NCBI GenBank assembly: GCA_965371855.1
Contig: CBDUZZ010000002.1
Location: 53,982-117,981 of the forward strand
DNA: 64,000 bases
DNA from: JAADEM01 sp965371855
GTDB taxonomy: Bacteria > Bacteroidota > Bacteroidia > Bacteroidales > Marinilabiliaceae
Direction: 5' to 3'
Positions 8,425 to 16,120 of this stretch are shown piece after piece. The notes under the pieces were generated by a model, which worked only from the letters and a program-made list of their open reading frames with translations, made no database searches and was not told where the DNA came from. Position 1 is the stretch's first letter; every line of letters starts with the position of its first letter. Made by a program: the position numbers and the translations under genes.

Positions 8425-9141
8425 TTAAAACTTCAACAGATCATTCATACCAAGGAATCCTTTTTTCTTTTGGGTAAGTTCAGCTGCTAATACGGCACCT
8501 AAAGCAAACCCTTTTCTTGATTTGGCACTATGATGAATAACAATCTCATCAACATCAGATTCATATTTTACTCTGTGAATACCGGGAACCATCCCTTCTC
8601 TTTTAGAGATAATGGAAAGTTCACTATTTTGGGTTGATGGTGAATTAGTCCAGTTCGTTTTACTATCAAGTGTGCTAATAATATCCTCGGCAAGTGTAAT
8701 CGCTGTTCCGCTGGGGGCATCCAGTTTCTGTGTGTGGTGAACCTCTTCCATCGAAACATCATAATCGTTCATCTGATTCATTATACGAGCCAGGTGTCGG
8801 TTTATTTCGAAAAATATATTTACTCCTACACTGAAATTTGAAGCGTAGAAAAAAGTTTGGTCGTTATCAATACATAACTTTTTGATAACATCAAGTTTGT
8901 TAAGCCAACCGGTAGTTCCGGATACTACGGGTACGTTGTTCTCAAAACATTTCAAGTAATTATCAAAAGCTGTTTCGGGTGTGGTGAATTCTATTGCTAC
9001 ATCTGCACTTTTAAAATGATTATCAGAAAAGTTGTCACTGGTTTTAATGTCAATTCTGCTGACAATCTCATGACCTCGTTCCTGAGCGACTTTCTCAATC
9101 TCTTTACCCATCTTGCCGTATCCTATTAATGCTATCTTCAT
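8425..9141 (-). CDS. dapB: 4-hydroxy-tetrahydrodipicolinate reductase
   Basis: The 238-residue protein starts with the Rossmann motif MKIALIGYGKMGKEIE. It has the catalytic box HHTQKLDAPSGTA (His135/His136, Lys139) and the short length seen in Bacteroidota DapB. It reduces HTPA with NAD(P)H in the diaminopimelate/lysine pathway in the cytoplasm. It is the first gene of the dapB-lepB-lepB run. Confidence 0.95.
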   Translation of the reverse strand: MKIALIGYGKMGKEIEKVAQERGHEIVSRIDIKTSDNFSDNHFKSADVAIEFTTPETAFDNYLKCFENNVPVVSGTTGWLNKLDVIKKLCIDNDQTFFYASNFSVGVNIFFEINRHLARIMNQMNDYDVSMEEVHHTQKLDAPSGTAITLAEDIISTLDSKTNWTNSPSTQNSELSIISKREGMVPGIHRVKYESDVDEIVIHHSAKSRKGFALGAVLAAELTQKKKGFLGMNDLLKF

Positions 9142-9160
9142 TAGATAAAAGTTTGTAAAG

Positions 9161-9176
9161 TCTGCCTATCGGCAGA
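9161..9176. repeat. TCTGCC-tatc-GGCAGA palindrome
   Basis: A 6-bp stem with a 4-nt loop lies 20 nt upstream of dapB. A related GCC-taa-GGC(AGA) sequence occurs at about 12759, inside the arm of the foldback at 12745-13053. It looks like a short interspersed palindrome of REP type. Confidence 0.55.
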
Positions 9177-9260
9177 CAGGTTCGCAAAGTGTGAAAATAT
9201 CTTGTACAACGGAAACATATCTATTTCAACTTCTGCCCTCAAAGATATATTTTACTCTTG

Positions 9261-9300
9261 AAAACAACAAAGGGGAAGATTTCTTCCCCTTTGTTGTTTT
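9261..9300. terminator. Strong terminator hairpin downstream of rplT
   Basis: AAAACAACAAAGGGGAAGA and its exact complement TCTTCCCCTTTGTTGTTTT face each other with almost no loop, flanked by T-runs on the + side and a shorter one on the minus side. It lies downstream of rplT (minus strand) and upstream of dapB, so it should end the thrS-infC-rpmI-rplT transcript. A second small hairpin, CTCTCC-agc-GGAGAG, is at 9357-9371. Confidence 0.8.
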
Positions 9301-9386
9301 TTTATTTTTCTTCCCCGGAAATGTGAGTGAAGACGTTTTCCTCTATATAAATTTTTCTCTCCAGCGGAGAGTTAGAGAGGGGCTTT

Positions 9387-9743
9387 TTATTTTTTTGTTC
9401 CTACAGCTTTTTTAAGAACAGCCTTAAAAGCTTCCGGATGGTTCATGGCTAAGTCAGCCAGAACTTTACGGTTTATTTCAATGTTCTTTTTATGCATAAA
9501 CCCCATTAAACGACTGTATGATATCCCCTCGATACGGGCAGCAGCATTGATACGTTGAATCCACAACGCTCTGAAATTACTTTTATTCTTCTTTCTGTCG
9601 CGGTATGCATATTGTAGCCCTTTTTCATAGGCATTTTTGGCAACCGTCCATACATTTTTTCTTCTTCCAAAGTACCCTTTGGTGTTTTTCAACAATCTTT
9701 TGCGTCTTTCCCTTGACGCTACAGCATTTACTGATCTTGGCAT
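9387..9743 (-). CDS. rplT: 50S ribosomal protein L20
   Basis: The 118-residue basic protein begins MPRSVNAVASRERRKRLLK and matches L20 over its full length (GRRKNVWTVAKNAYEKGLQ, LWIQRINAAARIEGISYSR). L20 is an early-assembly protein of the 50S subunit that binds 23S rRNA. It is the last gene of the conserved infC-rpmI-rplT set. Confidence 0.98.
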   Translation of the reverse strand: MPRSVNAVASRERRKRLLKNTKGYFGRRKNVWTVAKNAYEKGLQYAYRDRKKNKSNFRALWIQRINAAARIEGISYSRLMGFMHKKNIEINRKVLADLAMNHPEAFKAVLKKAVGTKK

Positions 9744-9831
9744 TTTTTCTAATTTTTACGAATGGTTAGCGTTCCGTCTTTCCGGAATCTTTTTTTGCTA
9801 ATTCACTCAGGTTTTTAAATAATTTCTTTGC

Positions 9832-10029
9832 TTATTTCATGTTTAATAAAAGCTTGATGTTTTTCTCATCAGCTTTACTAACAGTGCCGAAATAAGTCAG
9901 GTTTCTTTTACGCTTTTTAGACTTCTTCGTTAAGATGTGACTCTTAAAAGCGTGCTTCCTTTTGATCTTTCCACTTCCGGTGATTGTAAACCTTTTTTTG
10001 GCACCGGAATTAGTTTTCATTTTTGGCAT
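9832..10029 (-). CDS. rpmI: 50S ribosomal protein L35
   Basis: The 65-residue protein MPKMKTNSGAKKRFTITGSG is a full-length L35. It lies 35 nt after infC and 88 nt before rplT on the same strand, in the standard order. Confidence 0.98.
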   Translation of the reverse strand: MPKMKTNSGAKKRFTITGSGKIKRKHAFKSHILTKKSKKRKRNLTYFGTVSKADEKNIKLLLNMK

Positions 10030-10064
10030 TGTATATATAATTATAGTTAAAATTTAAAAATCTT

Positions 10065-10628
10065 CTATAATGATTTTTTAGATGTTTTTGGAGAAATAAA
10101 CATTATCATACGTTTCCCCTCCAATTTTGGTAACTGTTCTACTTTTCCAATCTCTTCAAGATCCTGAGCAAATCTTAACAGTAAGATTTCACCTTTTTCT
10201 TTAAATAAGATTGATCGTCCTTTAAAGAAAACATAGGCCTTTACCTTAGCTCCATCTTTAATAAATTTTTCAGCGTGGCGCAATTTAAACTGATAATCGT
10301 GGTCATCTGTATTTGGACCAAACCTAATTTCTTTTACCACCACCTTAACTGATTTTGCTTTTAGCTCCTTCTGTTTCTTTTTTTGTTGATAAAGGAATTT
10401 CTGATAATCAATTATTTTACATACTGGTGGATCTGCATTAGGAGAAATTTCAACCAGATCTAGATTCATATTATCAGCCAGTCTAAGTGCGTCTGAAGTA
10501 GGTATAATACCCGGGTTTTCAACATTATCTCCAACCAATCTCACTTTTGGCACTCGGATAAGATTATTAATCCTGTGACTTGGCTCTTTTTTCATGACCC
10601 TCATAGGCCTTCTGCTAGGTTTTCTTAT
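10065..10628 (-). CDS. infC: Translation initiation factor IF-3, probable ATA start
   Basis: The body of the protein (HRINNLIRVPKVRLVGDN through the C-terminal IF3 domain with YQFKLRHAEKFI) is clearly IF-3. The first ATG is at 10604. I prefer an in-frame ATA at 10628-10626: it lies 7 nt after a perfect GGAGGA (10641-10636), and it adds the basic peptide RKPSRRP expected at the N-terminus of Bacteroidota IF-3. infC in other bacteria keeps rare AUU/AUA starts so that IF-3 can repress its own translation. A Shine-Dalgarno of this quality is exceptional in this phylum. If ATG at 10604 is used the protein is 179 residues, otherwise 187. Confidence 0.9.
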   Translation of the reverse strand: MRKPSRRPMRVMKKEPSHRINNLIRVPKVRLVGDNVENPGIIPTSDALRLADNMNLDLVEISPNADPPVCKIIDYQKFLYQQKKKQKELKAKSVKVVVKEIRFGPNTDDHDYQFKLRHAEKFIKDGAKVKAYVFFKGRSILFKEKGEILLLRFAQDLEEIGKVEQLPKLEGKRMIMFISPKTSKKSL

Positions 10629-10676
10629 TGTAAAGTCCTCCTTTAAATTAGTTAATAATTAAAAAATATTTCAATC

Positions 10677-12617
10677 TTACTCGGCAAGTGATTTTTTCAC
10701 TTCCGAATTTACAAAAATAACAAATTCTTCTAATGACATAGCACCAATATCACCTTTCCCTTGTATACGAACGGCAACCTGGTCATTTTCAGCTTCCTTT
10801 TCTCCTACAATGAGAAGGAATGGAATGCGTTTTAATTCGTTGTCTCTTATCTTTTTACCGATTTTTTCATTACGGTCGTCTAAGACAGCGCGAATATCGG
10901 AATTATTCAGGAATTTTAAAACTTTTTCTGCGTAATCGTTAAATTTTTTACTGATTGGCAGAATAACAGCCTGACTGGGAGTTAACCAAAGAGGAAATTT
11001 TCCTGCTGTATGTTCTATCAGGACAGCTACGAAACGCTCCATGCTGCCAAAAGGTGCACGGTGAATCATAACCGGTCTGTGTTTTTTGTTATCACTACCG
11101 ATATATTCCAGTTCAAATCGTTCAGGCAGGTTGTAATCAACCTGAATTGTTCCTAACTGCCATTTGCGTCCAAGAGCATCTTTAACCATAAAGTCGAGCT
11201 TTGGCCCGTAGAATGCAGCTTCACCATATTCAACAACTGTGTTCAACCCTTTCTCTTCGCACGCCTCCAAAATAGCCTGTTCTGCCTTGTCCCAGTTCTC
11301 TGTTGAGCCAATGTATTTTGAGTGATCTTCTTTATCTCTTAATGATATTTGTGTTATGTATTCATTGAAATTAAGAGTCTTGAAGATGTAAAATACAATA
11401 TCTATAACTTTCTTGAATTCGTCTTTCAATTGGTCAGGACGGCAGAAAATGTGTGCATCGTCCTGAGTAAAACCCCTTACTCGCGTTAGTCCGTGTAACT
11501 CTCCACTCTGCTCGTAACGGTACACTGTTCCAAACTCTGCATATCTAACAGGCAGGTCTTTATAGGAGCGAGGTTTGAATTTATATATCTCACAATGGTG
11601 AGGACAATTCATCGGCTTAAGCAGAAATTCTTCGCCTTCGGCAGGGGTGCTGATTGGCTGAAATGAGTCCTTGCCGTATTTGGCGTAGTGACCAGAAGTT
11701 ACATATAACTCTTTGTTGCCGATATGTGGGGTGATTACAGGTTCGTAACCATACTTAATCTGAACTTTTTTCAAAAAGTTTTCTAAGCGTTCGCGTAGTT
11801 TAGCTCCCTGAGGTAACCATAAGGGCAGCCCCTGTCCAACCTTTTGAGAGAATGTGAACAGTTCTAACTCTTTACCTATTTTTCGGTGATCTCGTTTTTT
11901 TGCCTCTTCAAGTAACACAAGGTATTCCTCCAGCAATTTCTGTTTGGGGAATGAGATGCCGTAAATACGTGTCAGTTGTTTGCGGGTTTCATCGCCTCGC
12001 CAGTAGGCACCTGCTACACTAAGCAATTTAATAGCCTTAATTGGTGCAGTTGAAGCCAGGTGAGGCCCGCGACACAAGTCTGTGAAATTACCTTGTTCAT
12101 ATAATGTGATCGTTCCGTCTTCAAGGTCGTTGATTAGCTCTGTTTTGTATTCGTCATTTTTATCTTCAAAAAATGAGAGAGCATCAGCCTTTGAGATATT
12201 TTTACGTATATACTCATTTTTTTGTGATACCAGCTCTTTCATCTTCTTCTCAATCTTTGGCAGGTCGCTGTCTTTTATAACCACATCGTCACCCGGATCA
12301 ACATCGTAGTAAAATCCGTTTTCGATAGCTGGTCCAATACCAAACTTCATTCCCGGATAGAGTGCTTGTAGGGCTTCAGCCATCAGGTGAGCCGATGAAT
12401 GCCAGAATGCATACTTCCCCTCTTCGTCGGCCCATTTGTGTAGTTTAATGGAAGCATCAATATTTATAGGTCGGGCGATATCCCACAACTCATCATTTAC
12501 AGTTATGGATAGTACCTCCTTAGCTAAACGCGGACTAATACCTTTTGCTATTTCATATCCTGTTACTCCATCTTCGAATTCTCTAACAGAACCATCCGGA
12601 AATGTTATTTTTATCAT
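10677..12617 (-). CDS. thrS: Threonyl-tRNA synthetase
   Basis: The 646-residue protein has the TGS domain (MIKITFPDGSVREFE), the editing/SAD domain (HSSAHLMAEAL, CRGPHLAST), the class II core with the zinc-binding MNCPHHCEIYK and RGFTQDDAHIF, and a C-terminal anticodon-binding domain. It charges tRNA-Thr. An upstream ATG at 12668 is open in frame but lies before the -7 box TATCTTTG (12656-12649), so I place the start at 12617. It heads the thrS-infC-rpmI-rplT operon. Confidence 0.96.
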   Translation of the reverse strand: MIKITFPDGSVREFEDGVTGYEIAKGISPRLAKEVLSITVNDELWDIARPINIDASIKLHKWADEEGKYAFWHSSAHLMAEALQALYPGMKFGIGPAIENGFYYDVDPGDDVVIKDSDLPKIEKKMKELVSQKNEYIRKNISKADALSFFEDKNDEYKTELINDLEDGTITLYEQGNFTDLCRGPHLASTAPIKAIKLLSVAGAYWRGDETRKQLTRIYGISFPKQKLLEEYLVLLEEAKKRDHRKIGKELELFTFSQKVGQGLPLWLPQGAKLRERLENFLKKVQIKYGYEPVITPHIGNKELYVTSGHYAKYGKDSFQPISTPAEGEEFLLKPMNCPHHCEIYKFKPRSYKDLPVRYAEFGTVYRYEQSGELHGLTRVRGFTQDDAHIFCRPDQLKDEFKKVIDIVFYIFKTLNFNEYITQISLRDKEDHSKYIGSTENWDKAEQAILEACEEKGLNTVVEYGEAAFYGPKLDFMVKDALGRKWQLGTIQVDYNLPERFELEYIGSDNKKHRPVMIHRAPFGSMERFVAVLIEHTAGKFPLWLTPSQAVILPISKKFNDYAEKVLKFLNNSDIRAVLDDRNEKIGKKIRDNELKRIPFLLIVGEKEAENDQVAVRIQGKGDIGAMSLEEFVIFVNSEVKKSLAE

Positions 12618-12648
12618 ACTTCTAATTCTCTGTGATTTAAAAAACATG

Positions 12649-12656
12649 CAAAGATA
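12649..12656 (-). promoter_or_regulatory. thrS -7 promoter box TATCTTTG
   Basis: The complement of 12649-12656 reads TATCTTTG, an exact match to the Bacteroidota -7 consensus TAnnTTTG, 31 nt before the thrS ATG at 12617. A -33 TTG is not seen at the best spacing. The box rules out the upstream ATG. Confidence 0.6.
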
Positions 12657-12744
12657 AGGAAAAGCCATTAAATAGGTTGTAGTGAAAAGGATTTTTTGAA
12701 AAACAATCGTTAGGTCTCTAATAATTTCACTATTATTGATAGGC

Positions 12745-13053
12745 TAAATATTATCATGCCTAAGGCAGACAAGTTTTTGAGGTGCTGGAGTTTTTGAAAT
12801 GGCATCCTAATCTTTGTGTTTTTTGTGACTTCTTAGTGTAACTTTGTGCAATAGCCGACTCGTCATATTATTATAGATAGATTAGCTATTACACAAAGAA
12901 TCTCAAAGAATACACGAAGTTTCACTACTTGTCCCGAATCGGCAGGAAAGAAATAATTAGATGTTATGATTGAAAATAAATTATCAAACAACCATACTCA
13001 AAAATGGCATTAAAGGAGTGATTAATTGAAGCCAGCACCTCATAATAATATTT
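12745..13053. repeat. Foldback (MITE-like) intergenic element upstream of the DPP-IV gene
   Basis: The outer arms TAAATATTAT (12745) and GAGGTGCTGG (to 12788) are complementary to CCAGCACCTC and ATAATATTTA at 13032-13053; the left arm carries a 24-nt insertion containing a GCCTAAGGC palindrome. Inside, 12798-12855 (CTTTGTG...TGTGCAATAGC) pairs imperfectly with 12882-12925 (GCTATTACACAAAGAA...GAAGTTTCAC). No gene is present in the 509-nt gap 12618-13126. A nested inverted repeat of this size suggests a non-autonomous element or a decayed one. Confidence 0.55.
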
Positions 13054-13126
13054 AGTTTCATTTTAGCGTTATCGCATTGTATCTTTAATTTTATTAGCTT
13101 TGAAAAAATTAAATTAATTGATAATT

Positions 13127-15319
13127 ATGAATCGAATATTTTTAATTCTTCTGCTTGTATCTGTTTCTGCTGTTGGTTTTTCTCAGGAAAGTAAAAAGAC
13201 AGTTTCTTTTGATGACCTGTTTCGTAATCACACTTTTTCTTCAAGGGGTGTGCATGGATTAAAGTCGATGAACGATGGCATACACTACACAACACTTGAA
13301 AAAGGAACAAAGATTATTAAGCATGACTTCGCTACCGGCAAAGAGGTTGGTGTTATTGTTGACTTAAGTGATATAGGGGATTCTCCGGTAAAAAACATAT
13401 CAGGGTATGAGTTTAACAGTGGTGAAACGATGGTGTTAATCTACACAAACAGACAAGGTGTTTATCGTCATTCATTCACAGCCGATTACTATATTATCGA
13501 CATAGAGAGAAAAGAGATAGCACCGCTTACAGATGAAGGTAAACAGATGGTAGCAAGTTTTTCGCCTGATGGAGATAAGGTTGCTTTTGTAAAGGATAAT
13601 AACTTGTATTTGAAAAAACTGAAGTTTAATACTGTTAGTGAAATCACAAAAGACGGAGAGCTTAATAAGATACTTAACGGGATACCTGATTGGGTTTATG
13701 AGGAGGAGTTTGGTTACAACAAAGCGTATGAGTGGTCGCCCGATAGCCGTGAGATTGCTTATGTAAAATTTGATGAGTCAAAAGTAAAAGAGTATTCATT
13801 CCCTATGTATGAAGCTTCTAACCCAACAAGGGAAGAGTATGCTTTATATCCCGGTCAGTACAAATTCAAATACCCGAAAGCAGGAGAAGATAATTCGGTG
13901 GTGAGTGTGCATGTTTTTAATCTTAAAAACCGTACAACAAAAACAATGGATATAGGGGAGGAGACCGATATTTATATCCCCCGAATCAGATGGACTAAGC
14001 AATCGGAGAGGTTAGGGATTATTAAACTGAACCGACATCAGAATCAACTTGACTTGTTAATTGCCAATTCAGCTTCAACTGTTTGCAGAACTGTTTTTAC
14101 TGACAGGAACGAATATTATGTGGACGAAAGTGTGTTGGATAACCTGCAATTTACTGAGGATGGTAAGTACTTTATATATGTAGGTGAGATGGATGGCTAT
14201 AATCATATCTATTTGTTTACAATGGCCGGAAAACAAGTCAAACAGGTTACCAAAGGGGAGTGGGATGTAACAGACTTTTATGGTTATGAACCTAAGAAAA
14301 AGATGTTTTATTACCAGTCGGCTGAAACATCCCCATTGCGGAGAAATATATATGCTACAAGTTCTGACGGAAAGAAAATGATTAGACTGACTCCGGGAGA
14401 TGGGACAAATCGAGCATCTTTCAGCAAAGGATTTAAGTATTTTATAAATAATTTTTCAAATACAACAACGCCAACGGTAGTTGCCCTGTACAAGAATGAT
14501 GGAAAGCAGATACGTGTTTTGGAAGATAATGCTGCACTGAAAGAGAAAGTTCAGGGTTACCGAACTAGTACTAAAGAGTTTTTTACCTTTAAAACATCAG
14601 AAGGCATAGAGCTTAACGGCTGGATGGTGAAACCATTAGATTTTGACCCATCAAAACAGTATCCTGTTTTAATGACACAGTATAGCGGGCCTAACTCGCA
14701 AAGTGTTGCCGACAGGTGGGGGATAGGTTGGGAGCAACTCCTTGCTGCCAACGGATATGTGGTTGCTTGTGTTGACCCGAGAGGTACTGCTGCAAGAGGC
14801 GAGGAGTTCAGGAAACGCACCTATATGAAACTGGGAAAATATGAATCGGACGATCAGATTGAGGCAGCCAAATATCTTGGTAGTCTGAATTATATAGATG
14901 CCGGCAGAATTGGTATTTATGGCTGGAGTTATGGCGGGTTTATGTCGGCACTCTGCCTTAGTAAGTCGAACGTGTTTAAGATTGGTATTGCAGTAGCTCC
15001 TGTTACAAACTGGCGATATTACGACTCGGTATATACAGAAAGATATATGCGTAAACCTCAGGAGAATCCTAAAGGATATGACGATAACAGCCCCATTAAT
15101 CTGGCAGATAGTTTGCAGGGGAAATTATTTCTGATTCATGGTACTGCTGATGATAATGTGCATTTCCAAAATAGTGTTGAATATATTGATAAATTGGTCC
15201 AGGCAGGAAAACAATTTGATATGTTTATGTACCCTAACCGGAATCATGGCATAAATGGCGGAAATACTCGTGTGCATCTTTTTAAGATGAAATTGGATTA
15301 TATATTTAAGAATCTGTAA
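13127..15319 (+). CDS. Dipeptidyl peptidase IV family protein (S9B)
   Basis: The ATG at 13127 gives a 730-residue protein with a signal peptide (MNRIFLILLLVSVSAVGFSQ), an N-terminal beta-propeller and a C-terminal alpha/beta hydrolase domain. The catalytic Ser601 lies in YGWSYGGFM, followed by Asp in TADDNVHF and His in NRNHGI. The EEEFGY motif (propeller glutamates that bind the substrate N-terminus) is present, which supports a DPP-IV specificity for X-Pro dipeptides in the periplasm. A TAGCTTTG -7 box at 13095-13102 precedes it. A TTG nine bases upstream is also in frame but less likely. Confidence 0.9.
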   Translation: MNRIFLILLLVSVSAVGFSQESKKTVSFDDLFRNHTFSSRGVHGLKSMNDGIHYTTLEKGTKIIKHDFATGKEVGVIVDLSDIGDSPVKNISGYEFNSGETMVLIYTNRQGVYRHSFTADYYIIDIERKEIAPLTDEGKQMVASFSPDGDKVAFVKDNNLYLKKLKFNTVSEITKDGELNKILNGIPDWVYEEEFGYNKAYEWSPDSREIAYVKFDESKVKEYSFPMYEASNPTREEYALYPGQYKFKYPKAGEDNSVVSVHVFNLKNRTTKTMDIGEETDIYIPRIRWTKQSERLGIIKLNRHQNQLDLLIANSASTVCRTVFTDRNEYYVDESVLDNLQFTEDGKYFIYVGEMDGYNHIYLFTMAGKQVKQVTKGEWDVTDFYGYEPKKKMFYYQSAETSPLRRNIYATSSDGKKMIRLTPGDGTNRASFSKGFKYFINNFSNTTTPTVVALYKNDGKQIRVLEDNAALKEKVQGYRTSTKEFFTFKTSEGIELNGWMVKPLDFDPSKQYPVLMTQYSGPNSQSVADRWGIGWEQLLAANGYVVACVDPRGTAARGEEFRKRTYMKLGKYESDDQIEAAKYLGSLNYIDAGRIGIYGWSYGGFMSALCLSKSNVFKIGIAVAPVTNWRYYDSVYTERYMRKPQENPKGYDDNSPINLADSLQGKLFLIHGTADDNVHFQNSVEYIDKLVQAGKQFDMFMYPNRNHGINGGNTRVHLFKMKLDYIFKNL

Positions 15320-15361
15320 TGTTATTAAAGAAAATAATTATATGTTCTATTTAATAAAATT

Positions 15362-16063
15362 ATGAAAAAGTTATTATTGTTAACTGTAGTATTACTGTCA
15401 TTATCAATGATTAGTAATGCACAGGAAATTAATACTCTTACTAAACCAGAGAAAAAAGCAGGATGGGAGTTGTTGTTTAATGGCAAAAACCTTGATGGCT
15501 GGAAGAAGTTTAAAGGTGGTGAAGTAACAGGGTGGCATACTCAGGATGGTGTTTTAAATAATTCCGGAACAGGAAGTGACCATGGTGGTGATATTATAAC
15601 TGATAAGGAGTTTAAGGATTTTGAACTATATCTTGAATGGAAAATTAATCCTAAAAGTAATAGTGGTGTATTTTATCACGTAAAGGAAGATGTTGGTAAC
15701 AGAATTTATCAAACAGGACCTGAATATCAGCTTTTAGATGATAAAGGCTGGCCATCTAAGCTAAAACCAAGCCAATATAGTGGAGCATGTTATGGTATGT
15801 ATACACCTCAAGAGGCAGAGGTTAAGCCGATAGAAGAATGGAATACAACTCGTATTATTGTTAAAGGAACTAACGTTCAGCACTTTCTGAATGGTAAGAA
15901 GGTGGTTGAGTATGAATTGTGGTCTGACGACTGGAAAGAGAGAAAAGCAAACAGTAAGTGGAAAAATGAGCAACATTACGGAATGGCCAAAAAAGGACAT
16001 ATAGGGTTGCAGGATCATGGTGGACTTACTCAGTTCCGGAATATGAAAATAAGAGAGTTGTAA
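15362..16063 (+). CDS. DUF1080 / 3-keto-disaccharide hydrolase-like secreted protein
   Basis: The 233-residue protein has a signal peptide (first 20 residues) and one concanavalin-like DUF1080 domain: GWELLFNGKNLDGWKKF, then EWKINPKSNSGVFYHVKE and HIGLQDHGG at the end. The domain is now often called 3-keto-disaccharide hydrolase after characterised members. It lies 42 nt after the peptidase gene and ends at a perfect terminator palindrome. Substrate unknown. Confidence 0.82.
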   Translation: MKKLLLLTVVLLSLSMISNAQEINTLTKPEKKAGWELLFNGKNLDGWKKFKGGEVTGWHTQDGVLNNSGTGSDHGGDIITDKEFKDFELYLEWKINPKSNSGVFYHVKEDVGNRIYQTGPEYQLLDDKGWPSKLKPSQYSGACYGMYTPQEAEVKPIEEWNTTRIIVKGTNVQHFLNGKKVVEYELWSDDWKERKANSKWKNEQHYGMAKKGHIGLQDHGGLTQFRNMKIREL

Positions 16064-16067
16064 GAAG

Positions 16068-16109
16068 AAAAAAGCTGTTAGCTAATAGCTATTAGCTAAC
16101 AGCTTTTTT
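16068..16109. terminator. Perfect 42-bp palindromic bidirectional terminator
   Basis: The sequence is an exact 21+21 palindrome: AAAAAAGCTGTTAGCTAATAG and its complement, ending in a T-run on either strand. It sits between two convergent genes, the DUF1080 gene and the HTCS gene, and should end both transcripts. Confidence 0.88.
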
Positions 16110-16120
16110 CTTTTGTGAAA

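Noticed and set aside
12618..12668. Upstream ATG (12668) as the thrS start
   Set aside because: It lies upstream of the -7 promoter box, and the extra 17 residues do not belong to the TGS domain.
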